From: Argyresthia goedartella
Taxonomy: Eukaryota; Arthropoda; Insecta; Lepidoptera; Argyresthiidae
Length of the DNA: 64,000 nucleotides
Assembly: GCA_949825045.1 (NCBI GenBank)
Contig: OX463814.1
Coordinates: forward strand, 28,662,383 to 28,726,382
Reading direction: 5' to 3'
The notes under the pieces are model-generated. The model saw nothing but the letters and a program-made list of their open reading frames with translations. It made no database searches and was not told the DNA's origin. Positions 31,421-41,945 of this stretch are shown here, one piece after another; positions within the stretch are counted from its first letter, which is position 1; every line of letters begins with the position of its first letter. Position numbers and translations under genes: made by a program.

Positions 31421-32384
31421 CTTCATTCAATTTGCTTATTTAAATAACTGACATTGAATGCATATTCAATACTTTTTCTAGTGGTTTTAAGAATAAATTT
31501 TTGACTGATTTAGTTTTGTGGTGATTTTGATCTTAAACCATGACATAGTTTGAGATCGAAATCAGGAGATCAAATTAAGTTAAACTGTTTCGTCTTGTTT
31601 CACAGTAAAAAATAAGTAAAATAAATGTTACAATAACAATTCTTTCATAGGTTGTGCCGTTAAATAAGACTGAGCCAACTATTGTAACAAATAAGTAAAT
31701 AAAAATATAGAAACAACCTATATGTAAAGATACGACCTAGGTGTTTTATTTTATTTTATTTGTAAGAACTACATACAATGACGGATTCTAAAACTGATTT
31801 TATTATTTCAATTCACCTCTAATTAATTTTGCAAAATAACATAGCGTCACGTATTTTTTCATACAGGGTGGCAGAGGCACAACGGTGTCAGTTTTAGCCA
31901 GTAATTCAATTCTCTATTTTACGTGACAGGTGGTTAGCCCATTGCCGCAGCTATAGAGTAATGAAGGTTTCCTCACGCTGTTTTCCATCACCATTAGAGC
32001 GTCCGTAATATTGCAACAACTTTCATATTTGAGTTATATCTTCTCATATTAGCCATTTTCCTTAACATAAACGCATTAAGTGAAGTAGTTGATCCACTTA
32101 TCATAAGTATTATTGAAGTATTCCTAAGTAAAAATGCATCAAGTAGGATAGTTCAGCCATTTATGACAAGTGTCATGGGCTAATTTCATAGGATGCTGCT
32201 AGACATTAGTGCATTTTTTAATTATACAAAACACTATAATTTATGTTTATGAATGTTTGTATTCTAGGTATACTTCATAATTTCTCTTTGTTTTGGTACA
32301 ACTATTATGCCGGTATGTCTTTTAATTCCGGAGAAATAGGCAAAATAAAAATAAAAACTTTCGGCGCGATTTTGTCATTTAAAC
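31421..32384. other. No gene recognised
   Basis: AT-rich. A (TTTTA)n-like run lies at 31744-31760. No supported frame. Confidence 0.4.
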
Positions 32385-32495
32385 CAGTGAGTGGGGAAAT
32401 CGTACGGCTTCATCCGATCTATCGAACGTATCTGATCGTCGATAGATCGAAGCAGCTCATCGTCGATCAAACTGACCGTGAATGCCCCGCATAAG
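32385..32495 (-). mobile_element. MITE-like element, copy 2
   Basis: The minus strand reads gcattcacggtcagtttgatcgacgatgagctgcttcgatctatcgacgatcag, given here by positions 32440-32492, the same order as copy 1 at 29893-29960. The far end resembles the gagtggggaaatcgtacg part of copy 1. Only about two thirds of the element remains. Confidence 0.6.
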
Positions 32496-34759
32496 GCAGT
32501 GAATTTGTAACTCGTAACCATTGGTCACGTTATCAAATATGATCGCGTAAAAAAGGGCCTGTCTGTCACGTAATCAAATATGACCGCGGTCTGAAGTAGG
32601 CATCCTGATTTCAAATTAGAATTTAGAATGTATTGCTAAGCTAAACTGAACTAAACTATTGCTATTGGTTTAGCTTATTTAATATTCTTTCCAACCACGT
32701 TACATTCAGGTATAGGTATCATAGAAAAAATAGAGTTATCGTCATTTTCTATTAAACGGGCCGCAGCGCGCCGTAACATGGCAGACATTAAAAAGAACGA
32801 GACAAATTCTTATTCGTAAAACTTGATATGATCTATGTTATCCATTTTTATAACTTTCAGCCTTTAAACCTCACTATTTTAGATTAAAAGCAGGCCTTGG
32901 AACTATATTTATTTAACTCTAACATCGGCTGCCCAAACCAAACTAAAGTTACCCGTTACTAACCGAAAGTAATGCCGCTAGTTTACCCTGTTGCTATCAT
33001 ATCAATACAAACTGGTAAAATTAGGGCTAAAGCATGATTAAAATAATAATTGAAATTGATTTAATTGAATTGAAAGAAATTTTGTGGTTGGCTTTCTTTC
33101 AGTCCTAAACTCCCAAATAATACAGGGTATAACTGAAACATGGGATATTTTAAGGGGATATTAGCAATTTCATTCGTAGCTCACTTTTTTGTTCAAAATT
33201 ATATCCTTCACAAAACCCCTTTAATTTGCACCTTGTGTAACCATTTGCTACTTGGCTCGTTGTCCTGCTAACCGCAAAATACAGTAGAAGCCCTATATAC
33301 CTTATAGAGCTTTATCAATTCACAACTTTAGAATTCCATTGTGTTTGAGAAATGTTTTCCGACGAAGCTCCTTTTTGCGGTGGTCCCGCTTAACAATCTG
33401 TTTTAAAACAGAAAACGCCAAACCACAAAACAATATTTGAAAAGTTTAATTGAGAAGGCGAGAGTGAAAATGCGTGTGTCTTTTGAGTTTGTTATTGGTA
33501 TTTGAATATTTTGAACCGAATCTGACTGCTTTGTATTCAAACCACTGGTTTTAACTGGTAACTTTTTGTTGGTTGCAAAGTTGCTTGCAAGTTAAGTTGT
33601 TCATTCTCAATTTTGGTTATCAAGATGGTATATGTATACAGCGTAGGCCATAAATCATATACCACAGCGATACCGAAGTAGACCTGCCTAAGATGCATCG
33701 AATAAGCCTAACATGACCTCAGTGAAAGTTGCATGTAATTCAAGGTATTGTCGATTAAAAGGTTTTATTCAAATTCCGCATTTATTTTACACTGTCAGTG
33801 CCAGCCGTCTCTTGAATAGCCCTGTCTTTGTGTTTTTTATGTCTACATTATCTTGATTAAATACATAATACGACACAATTGTTATTTTGTCGAAACCTAA
33901 TGTAGAATATTAGAAATGGATCATCAATATTAACTTAAATATGCAACAAAAACATCGATTCATATTTTTAATACCAACTTAGTTCTCTTAAAAACACTAC
34001 GAAAGATGAGAGAGCAACAGGTATTGTTGTTGTTCCAAGATAGCTCACACAGCCTCGGTACCCACTTTTTAAAAGCCTTATTGTAATAAAACCCTTAATT
34101 ATCCATACAGAACATGATCTCATAAATTCTTATTGAAGCGATCGGGCCCTGCAACGGCGGAATATCACAGCGCTTTTATGAAGAGGAGTCCCATCATCCA
34201 CTATCCCAATAATGGCTGCTTGCCTTACAGACACCACGGTTAAATAATACAACATTAGTCTTAGAAAATGGCTTACTCATTGTTGTGCTACCCGAATCGA
34301 TCCCTACAGTGCCTTCATATTAGAATATCTCAATTTTTAAGACACATCTTTAATACAGTTGCTCGCTTTGGCACTCTTCACAGTTGTCGGTCGGTCTGGT
34401 TTGTCATTGTTATTGGTTTTAAGATAATTAAAAGCTATTTTTTGCTTACGGCCTCCACTGCCGAAGTATAATTTATCTGGTTCTAAATTACTAAATAATT
34501 TTTTATCCCAATGAGGACGATGGTCTTGAAAAAAATACTGAGATTGGTACTAATAACAGTATATAGAGCTCAAACATGATCTTAAATTAAAATTTATAAC
34601 ATACATACCTCAGATTCAGGAATGATTATTAAGTAACCCGATCTTATTAAGACCTCTCATCTGGGATATCTCCATCCAATACTCTGTTTTACCTTTTTTG
34701 ACCAGAAGCCACTTTATCCTGTCAATGAAACAAGACAATAACGCCAAAGTCAGCAATCA
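32496..34759. other. No gene recognised
   Basis: 2.2 kb of AT-rich sequence. Frames are short and without motifs. The last 250 bp may hold further degraded DIRS sequence leading into the recombinase fragment, but the reading is too broken to call. Confidence 0.35.
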
Positions 34760-35026
34760 TTGATTATTCCATTTAAAAAAACATATCGAGAAGTAAGATC
34801 GCAAACTTTAGGCAGTTGGGTAAAGGATACGCTAAAAAGTAGCGACATAAACACTGAAGTGCACAAATTACCAGACATGCAGCGTCCAAGGCATTCCAAT
34901 CAGGAGTTAGTCTGGATTTCGTCAGGAAATTGGCAGGCTGGAGTGCTACCTCCGCTGTTTTCCTTAAACTTGTATCCAATTGTTCACAGACAATTACTAG
35001 CACTAGTCATTTGTAATGGCAGTTGA
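34760..35026 (+). pseudogene. DIRS-type tyrosine recombinase C-terminal fragment
   Basis: The frame from 34760 reads P-F-K-K-T-Y-R-E-V-R-S-Q-T-L-G-S-W-V-K-D-T-L, then I-N-T-E-V-H. A frame change near 34870-34885 is needed to reach A-F-Q-S-G-V-S-L-D-F-V-R-K-L-A-G-W-S-A-T-S-A-V-F (34892-34963). This order fits the C-terminal half of the phage-like tyrosine recombinases of DIRS retrotransposons, where H-x-x-R lies before the S-A-A-F segment and a tyrosine after A-G-W. Both the H-x-x-R and the catalytic tyrosine region are damaged here (L-K-L-V-S in place of F-x-x-F-Y). DIRS elements use this enzyme, not an integrase, to insert. Confidence 0.6.
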
Positions 35027-35391
35027 TCTCCTCAACAGCCTGTCAAAAAAGTACAGCTTGAACATGAAAACCACGTTGGCCGTAGCGGCCATTGAGTTTT
35101 ACTACTTTCACAAACTGAATTATTCTGCTTAACAAACTTATTTCCATATCAAACAAAGTTGAGATTTCCTGGGGTATTACATCTAAAGACATGCATCTAT
35201 TTTAGTTATCTTGTGTAGGTGTCCTGCCCCTGCAAAGTATTCTAGTGCATCTCTGACAGCATCCGATACGACTGCATTCTGACGTTATTAGTGCCTACAA
35301 TTAACGTCAGGTTGCACTAGTATCGGCAAATACTATTTATAATAGTATGGCTTTCGTACTTTGAATCAGATGTCATTTAAAACTTATTGCC
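35027..35391. other. No gene recognised
   Basis: May contain a few more bases of the DIRS fragment up to about 35060. The rest is spacer. Confidence 0.35.
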
Positions 35392-35590
35392 TCTGCGTTC
35401 CGGGCATTCCTTGAAGCACGTTGTTCAGAAGTATCATTTAACTTTGACTGAGCTGTAGTCTCTGCGTCCCAGGCAAGACTTGAAATATGTCGTTCAGGTG
35501 TCTCATTTAGATTCGATTGTGCTGTAGTTGATTCTCATTTAATCTTAACTGAGCTGTAGTCTCCATATCCCGGGTAAGCCCAGAACACTC
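35392..35590 (+). repeat. Degenerate tandem repeat, about 69-bp unit
   Basis: Units start at 35392 and 35461 (tctgcgtcccaggcaagact type) with a half unit at 35528-35559 and a further start at 35560. Each ends near gagctgtag. Identity between the first two is roughly three quarters by eye. Confidence 0.65.
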
Positions 35591-36224
35591 ATTGGATCCA
35601 GGTTAAAAAACTCATTGGATCTTAAAAAACTGGTAGATTAAGCAATTTTCACAACGTAACGTAATTCGGCGTTTCTAGCAGGTTCTGATTCATAAAAGTT
35701 CTGTTTTAGGAGTAGGGTTCTCAAGTTGTATTAATTTGCGTCGTTAGGATTCATTTTGCATTTTTTTTATATTTCCTTGTTATGTAATTAACTTAAAGAT
35801 ACACTTATACTGGACTACTTGTACTCAGGTCATTGTTATTATTAATACTGAGCAATACTAAACATGAATATACAAAATGTATGTATGGCTCAATCCTACT
35901 CGTATCCGGGTTAAGGCCCGTGCCCCTTGGTGGAGACATCAATGGGCTACATTTATTTATTGACACAGATTTAGATATATAGATATTTACACAAAATCAA
36001 AACAATACGCTTTTACACAATAGTAATAAATAAATGTTAAGAATATTTTTGTTTTTCGATGTGATTATTACCTGACTATAGTTGCTAGAATGTCTAATTT
36101 TCTGACAGCTCATAAAAATAAAATATGGCAAGTCCAAAGTCATTAGAAGTCTTTGGAGAGTCATTCCAGTTGTTAATTGCAAATATATGTATACCTTAGC
36201 TGGATATGCTATTTTTATGGTTAT
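35591..36224. other. No gene recognised
   Basis: AT-rich. Short minus frame 36182-35997 has no domain. Confidence 0.4.
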
Positions 36225-36965
36225 TAAGAATTTTTATTTATTTATTTTAAAACATAGATGCTTGTTAAATATCAGTAAAACCAAATCGACACAAACAGAC
36301 AATAAATATAAGGATAAATAAGCGACAGCTTACTTGACATAAAATAAATATTATGTATAACAATGGCAATAAGTGGCGACTCTTGCAAATCCCGTCAAAG
36401 AAGATTGGAAGAGGTGCACCTCGGTTCTCTGTTTTTAATCATTAAAGAGAGCGAGAGCCCTCATCATCGGTGCCTCCCGCCGCATCTCTGTCCTCGCCAG
36501 CGGGATGTAGAAAAGCATGTGGTTCCTTGGTTTCTTATTTGCTCAGAGGTAGTTGTTCGGCACATATAGTCCCAGCCTCGCCAACGCCACAGATTTTTCG
36601 AGCATTCCTCGGAAAACCTTAAATTAATATTATTACTTAATTAATATTAAATACATAAGTAGAAAGTGCGAGGCCCCTCCTCACCCCCAGCTCATTGTAA
36701 GCAACCATGCCTAACGCGAACAAGGTTGGATACATAAGAGGGAAGAAAGGATAGACCCCGTACAGCTTCAGATATAAGTACCTAACAAAACGGTTTTGCA
36801 CTTCTCCACCATGACGCTATATTTCGCTTCATGTGGGAGCCAGATGATCGCCCTACTTTCTAGTTTGCTTCTAACCAAAAGCATAGTATAATGCACTCAC
36901 AGATTTAATGCTCCTAAACTCTCTAGACTGTCTCATTACAAATCCAAGCTTGCAAATGCCTGCTT
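36225..36965 (-). mobile_element. CR1/jockey-group LINE 3' fragment
   Basis: The minus strand from about 36965 encodes a post-RT segment: L-V-R-S-K-L-E-S-R-A-I-I-W-L-P-H, then R-Y-L-Y-L-K-L-Y-G-V-Y-P-F-F-P-L, L-Y-V-P-N-N-Y, and R-R-E-A-P-M-M-R-A-L. It ends with a stop at about 36365, an untranslated region with aataaa signals and an A-rich tail at about 36225-36245. Stops and a few frameshifts are present. It is severely 5'-truncated, with no RT catalytic core. Confidence 0.65.
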
Positions 36966-37219
36966 AGTGATATATTTATTTATTATAAAATTTTAAATGC
37001 ACAACATTAAGGGAATGGTTCCAAGTCATTGTACACATACGGGAAAATACGGAGGATAAAAAGCAATATAAAAATAAATTTAATTACAAATTATCCATCA
37101 AATACGTCAAATACAATTAATAAATGTCAAGATTAAACTAAATTCGATTTTAATTAACACATTTCAAATAGAAAAATAATAATAATTAAAACTAAAATTA
37201 AAATATAACAAATTAAACA

Positions 37220-38086
37220 CAGTCACACATTCATCTCACAAAACTTTCCACATTCTCGCACAATACCAAACAGATCAGTCAATGGTGCTGCAGCCAACAG
37301 AGCGTTGAGACTGTCCCGCGCCGTCACCAGCGGGGACTGCTGGCGCGCCACCGTACGTTGCTAACATGTTTTTTATGTTTTTTATTTTTTACATAAATAT
37401 TTTATTTTTAAATCATTTATTTTACGCTAATATAAAAAATACAATTAAATTTGCGTGCCGCCGGCCAATAGTTGGTGCCTGCGCGCGCGTAGATATTTGT
37501 CGGGCACGAATAACGCGCATACGGTACCGACAAGCGCGACACAGTCACTGTCGCCTCGCAACAATCGACACACAGTCAGAAGCTGCTCGGTATTACGTCT
37601 AACCTCTAGTGAGTTGTATCCGAGCATACCCAATATGAAAGCGGATGGATAAAGGTTAGGATAGTATCCAAATTTCGTCTTATAAGGTTATCGTAGGAAA
37701 GCTTTGTGTACTTTCTCGAGCAAAAGTATGTAAGAACTTTTGTGCGGATTACAAACAACTGAGCTAGATTCAAGTTTGGTTCTCACTAGGGCCGTGTATA
37801 GAAGCTGGACCACATCTAGGTTCCGGAAATCCTTCTATTCCGTATCACAAACCCCAATCTTTTAAAGCAATTCTTGGCTAAAGCTAAAGTGGGGTCGAAC
37901 GTAACACCGAGGTCCTTAATCGAATACACTCGAGACCAAGACTCCGTACCGAGTGCATACGTCGCGCTAATAGGCTGAGAAGAGCGCGTAAATTACATAA
38001 CATAACACTTGGCATTATAAAATAGGAATTTATTGTTCACACTCCACCTAAGAACTGCGTCTAGATCATCCTAGAGCTAACTAGAA
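37220..38086 (-). pseudogene. LINE ORF2 C-terminal region, broken
   Basis: Pieces in different frames follow the RT: L-D-A-V-L-R-W-S-V-N-N-K-F (about 38060), V-Y-S-I-K-D-L-G-V-T-F-D (about 37920), L-Y-T-A-L-V-R-T-K-L-E-S (about 37780), M-L-G-Y-N-S-L-E-V-R-R-N (37633-37600) and F-V-P-D-K-Y-L-R-A-R-R-H (about 37490). The AT-rich insert at 37366-37444 then separates the final coding piece. Confidence 0.65.
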
Positions 38087-38640
38087 TCATCTTCTGAACT
38101 CACGGGAAGTATCAGTTTCAGATCGTCCGCATATAGAAGGCAATTGGCGTATCAGCTCTAATTCCAGGTCATTTATCATAATGATAAATAACAACGGACC
38201 CAGAATAGACCCTTGGCTAACGCCCGACCGTGTATGGTACGGTTGGGACTCAAAGCAGCCGCGTCGCACATATTGCTGGCGGTTCTTGAGGTAGTCAGCG
38301 AAGAAAACCAACAGCCGTGGGGCAAAACCAATGGCACATAACTTCTTCATAAGGTCGTCGTTATCGACTCTGTCGAACGCCTTACGGAAGTCCATATAGG
38401 CGACGTCCACCTGACATCCCATGTCTATGCACTCAGACACAATCTCGACTAGCGTCAGCAAGTTGGTGTTAACTGAGCGGCGACTCCTGAATCCGTGTTG
38501 CGAGTCAGTCAGATAAGGTGCAATCTGCGAACTAATTTTGCCATATATGATCGACACGAACAGTTTTGCCAAAGAACTCTGGATTACAATAGGCCGATAT
38601 TGATCAACGGAGGCAGTGTCACTTGTGTTGTTGTGATATG
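38087..38640 (-). pseudogene. LINE reverse transcriptase fragment
   Basis: The frame starts with D-Q-Y-R-P-I-V-I-Q-S and continues Q-H-G-F-R-S-R-R-S, the first catalytic aspartate in V-A-Y-M-D-F-R-K-A-F-D and G-V-S-Q-G-S-I-L-G-P. It loses similarity after I-N-D-L-E-L, so the F/Y-A-D-D box is not readable in this frame; the expected remainder (A-D-D-L-K-x) appears only as a broken echo near 38130. It is closest to CR1/jockey-type RTs. A foreign segment lies directly upstream (38650-38778). Confidence 0.75.
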
Positions 38641-38657
38641 TATATATCACAACAACA
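38626..38657. repeat. 14-bp perfect hairpin at a LINE-LINE junction
   Basis: Arms 38626-38639 and 38644-38657 (tgttgttgtgatat and its reverse complement) with a 4-nt loop. It lies exactly between the upstream LINE scrap and the RT fragment. Confidence 0.8.
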
Positions 38658-38778
38658 AATTGTATAATCTGATTACGAAACTTTAAGTCGGTGGTCATGC
38701 GCACTCCAAGATCTTTGACCTCTCTTACCCGCGCCATTTTCGCGCCATCTACCGAGTACTGGTGGTAGGTGCTGCTTT
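38650..38778 (-). pseudogene. Scrap of a second LINE (post-RT segment)
   Basis: The minus strand encodes Y-S-V-D-G-A-K-M-A-R-V-R-E-V-K-D-L-G-V-R-M, a segment that belongs downstream of the RT in a CR1/jockey-type ORF2. Here it lies upstream of an RT fragment that has its own equivalent segment at about 37920, so it comes from a different insertion. Confidence 0.55.
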
Positions 38779-39160
38779 ATTATTGCTCTGTCCATACTTC
38801 TCCGACTTCTGGTTCATTGAACGTATTCGGATTTTCATTTTTCGGCACCTCAGACGAGTTTCCCTTGCGTAGCTCCTGTAAGGGTTTTTCTTGGGCATGG
38901 TGAATGGTGGGCAATGAAATATGTTTGTAACGGAAATGTAAAGATCTGAGACACATTTTTTTATTTGCTATAAAAAGTTTGCAGGCGTTGGCAGGTTTGG
39001 GCAACGTGATTTAATGATTCAACTATGAACTGCAAAAAGAGAAGCCAAATATTCTTAAACCAAACAAATAACGGTGATGTAAGATTGGTGTTGACCAATG
39101 CTCAATTAAGCGGCAAGATAAATTTGGTATAAACATAACTATGGAGATTAGTGGTGATGG
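38779..39160. other. No gene recognised
   Basis: A minus frame (39004-38780) of 74 codons shows no domain. Confidence 0.35.
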
Positions 39161-39164
39161 AAGG

Positions 39165-39300
39165 CATCGCAAATTTCACAAGGCCTCAGATAAGCCCAAG
39201 TGGCTCATCGCATTGTTACCAGACTTGAAATATTAAGGTTCGAGGTTCGATTCTCCGTTGTCAACTTTTCTTTTTCTATTTTACTTTTGGTTTTGGGTTA
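39165..39300 (+). mobile_element. Possible tRNA-related SINE
   Basis: A segment with an A-box-like aagtggctcatcgc (about 39204) and a B box ggttcgattctcc (about 39248) in tRNA spacing, followed by a T-rich end. No acceptor stem. A single copy in the window. Confidence 0.4.
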
Positions 39301-40639
39301 TTAATTTGTCGGTCCTTTCTGAATAGCTATTCGGGAGTATCGGGTTGTGCTAATTAAATTTAAGTCCTAGAAGTTAATTGCTTATCATGCATCTTTATAA
39401 ATGTTTTCTACCTTGTTTAAACTACTGAATATGTCGTCACAGTAATTGCCTATTACTTCTATAATCGTCATTATTTATCTAGTCTAGAAGTCTATACGTA
39501 GAATGCGCCAGATTAATTATGAAATAAAAAAGCGACATCTTTGAATGGATGGTGTGACGAAACAAACATTTGGTTTATTTCTCAGTAGGTAGATTTTTTT
39601 TTTTTTTAAATCTCCAAAATGTGGATAAACTTTAAGAGCTATGAAATAAGTTGAGAATCATAAATTTAAAATGAATATGGTTAAACTTCACCGTTGCTTT
39701 CAGTGGATGTCGAATTATGACCATTTTACACATTTGTGATGTTGTTTTGAAGTGTCGCATTTGCCATGGCTCATTCAATCGAAACTCATACGTAAGGGTG
39801 TTTAGTTACGATATAGTTTGGTGGGTCAAACAGATGCGTAGTTAGTTCAATGATGGAGGTACATATGGCGGTCGATCGCCTTTAAATTCCAGATGGTTTA
39901 ACTCAAATTAGAACTTTATTCACTATAACTGCAATAAGATGTTTTATATAGAAAAAAAATGAGTATTATTTTATTTAGATTAATTTATGATGTTATAGAG
40001 TCTATTTCTAGTTGAACTGTGTGATCTAAAATATAAAGTGTGTTTACGGTGTAGACCAGTAACCAATCAGAGCACTGAGTTTCGAAAGGAAACTAAGCGA
40101 ACCAATGAGAATGACTCGCGGAGTTTGAGATGGTGGTTTGGCGAGCATGCCTGGGGTAGGACGTTTTGGTGGGAAGAGAAAATATAAAAGGGATGGGTCG
40201 AGATGAGAGGGGGCTTTTTGTTGCTGGTCGTCGAGTGAAGAGTGAGTTAAGACTCAGAGGGGGAGCCATTCAGTCTCCGCGTCAAACTACTGTGACACAC
40301 GTCTTTCGGGAATTCTATAAAGTTCGATTCGCCGTTTTACGCGTCTTGAACTGGGAGAGTTGTGATTGCGTGTTGCAGTGGATTTTCGTGAATGTCTGAA
40401 GCGCCGGGATATACCTCGGTTCCTATCCTTTAAATCAACCTACCCCAAATTCCAAAACTATCCTTGGGTCGTTAGAAAAGAACTTGTAGGTAATTTATCT
40501 GAGTCTGAGTCTGGGCTTGGAGCGACCCTAATTTCCTTTTTCCTCCACCATAGGGTTCTTGGATTGGCTCTTAAGATATTCGCAGGCTAATCCTCTCCTC
40601 ATTCCTTTCGTGTAGCGAGTTTTGAAATTCCCATACACA
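39301..40639. other. No gene recognised; promoter-like segment near 40020-40640
   Basis: After AT-rich sequence, 40020-40640 contains two CCAAT-like motifs (40061, 40102), a TATA-like aatataaaaggg (40181-40192) and a GC-richer, LTR-like composition. It might be part of an older LTR cut by BEL 2. No matching second copy was seen. Confidence 0.35.
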
Positions 40640-40644
40640 CAGTC
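40640..40644. repeat. Target site duplication CAGTC, left
   Basis: Five bases before BEL 2, identical to 47473-47477. Confidence 0.9.
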
Positions 40645-41222
40645 TGTTTAATATTTATGTTTCGGAACGCACCGGTTTTCGTTGCGTGAATCGACCGCGA
40701 GTAATCGGGACATCACTAGCGGAAACGGAACCGCAGCTGTCACTGGTACAGAAACGAGATGACGAATTAAAGGTTACTTTCTTGTCGTGAGAAAAAAAAT
40801 GTCTGCACATGGCGTCGGGCCTTGACTGTATTTTAGTGTAACAATTGTCTAACACAGGTGTCGGGCCTGGTCGGAGTGTTAACCATAATAATCGTCGGGA
40901 AATAAGAAGATTCACGTCAGCGGAGTGAGTGATTCGTGGTGTGAAGGTTAAAGTTGTTCGGTTCCCAACTCGTCGCTTCGGACAGCGACTCCTCGTGTCG
41001 GCAAGCAACACGCCGGCGACAGCATCGGGCTACGACGAGAGTAAGATTCGGTCCCTCTCCCCCCACACCTTGCAATCCTTATCCCGTATTCCTGCCTCGA
41101 ATTGAGCTCTCGAATTCCTGTCTACGGCGTCAAAGGTCAGTACAACTTGCGATTCTCCCTGTGCTGGTGAAAACCACCCCCTCAAGATTCCACGCCGTTC
41201 GGTTGAGCCGTGGAATTAAACA
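40645..41222 (+). repeat. BEL 2 left LTR
   Basis: 578 bp, starting TGTTTAATATT and ending GGAATTAAACA. Its terminal sequences match the right LTR. Confidence 0.92.
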
Positions 41223-41945
41223 TTTTGGTAGCAGGCGCGGTTTCCTAGTGGGAAATCATCGATTCACGGACCGTTGTAGGGTTGTTTTTTTGCCACATTG
41301 TAGTTGGGAGAAAAGAATATCTCAGATTGGCCGGCAATCTGTTGTGAGTGAGTCTGTGGTCGGTATACCACAATTAAAGTTCATTTTCGGTTAGTGAAAG
41401 TATAATTGACGATTTAGTTAACAATTATTATAAATTTGTAGTCTGAAACTGCTCGGTGTGCATAAGAAACAGTCATTCGGTCGGACTATAGTATTGCAGT
41501 CGGGTTCCATAGCATTGCAGTGTTGTTTCGGATTACAGAGCAGGGTCAGGCTATTTAAGGGGTATTAAGCTGATTTTGCTGACCTCAGTAGAAGTGTGGG
41601 TCATATCGGAGGGGCCACTCTAGAAGGTCACAGCTACCTTCATTATATTAAAAATAGCCTTTTTTTTTCTATAATAAATTTTTGTGTGTTATTTTTTATT
41701 GTGCCTTATGGTGGCATTCTCTGATTGATTTGGAGTGTATAGTCATAGGGTGTGTGTCCACAGGGCGACCATATTAAATATGTTTAAGGATTTAATTGTT
41801 TTAGTGGTTGCCTTAGTTTTGGCAACTTAGTTTTAATTTCTGTGCCCAGCGCTGACGGGCAAGTGCTGGTCTCTGGCTATACTTAGTTCGGTAGTGAAGT
41901 ATAGGACCAGAAATAATTGAATCGGTAACCACGGCACCTTCGCCC
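41223..41945 (+). other. BEL 2 leader with primer binding site
   Basis: tttTGGTAGCAGGCGCGG starts right after the LTR (TGG at 41226), with the same 3-nt spacer and TGGTAGC start as BEL 1. The 700 bp up to gag hold no gene. Confidence 0.55.

Larger units (their letters stand above)
37130..38640 (-). mobile_element. CR1/jockey-group LINE with RT, 5'-truncated
   Basis: From about 38640 the minus strand holds RT (38640-38130), thumb region (38090-37640), C-terminal region (37633-37445) and, after an AT-rich insert of about 80 bp (37366-37444), the last coding piece ending at about 37220 (L-T-D-L-F-G-I-V-R-E-C-G-K-F-C-E). A tail of A- and T-rich sequence follows to about 37130. Confidence 0.75.
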
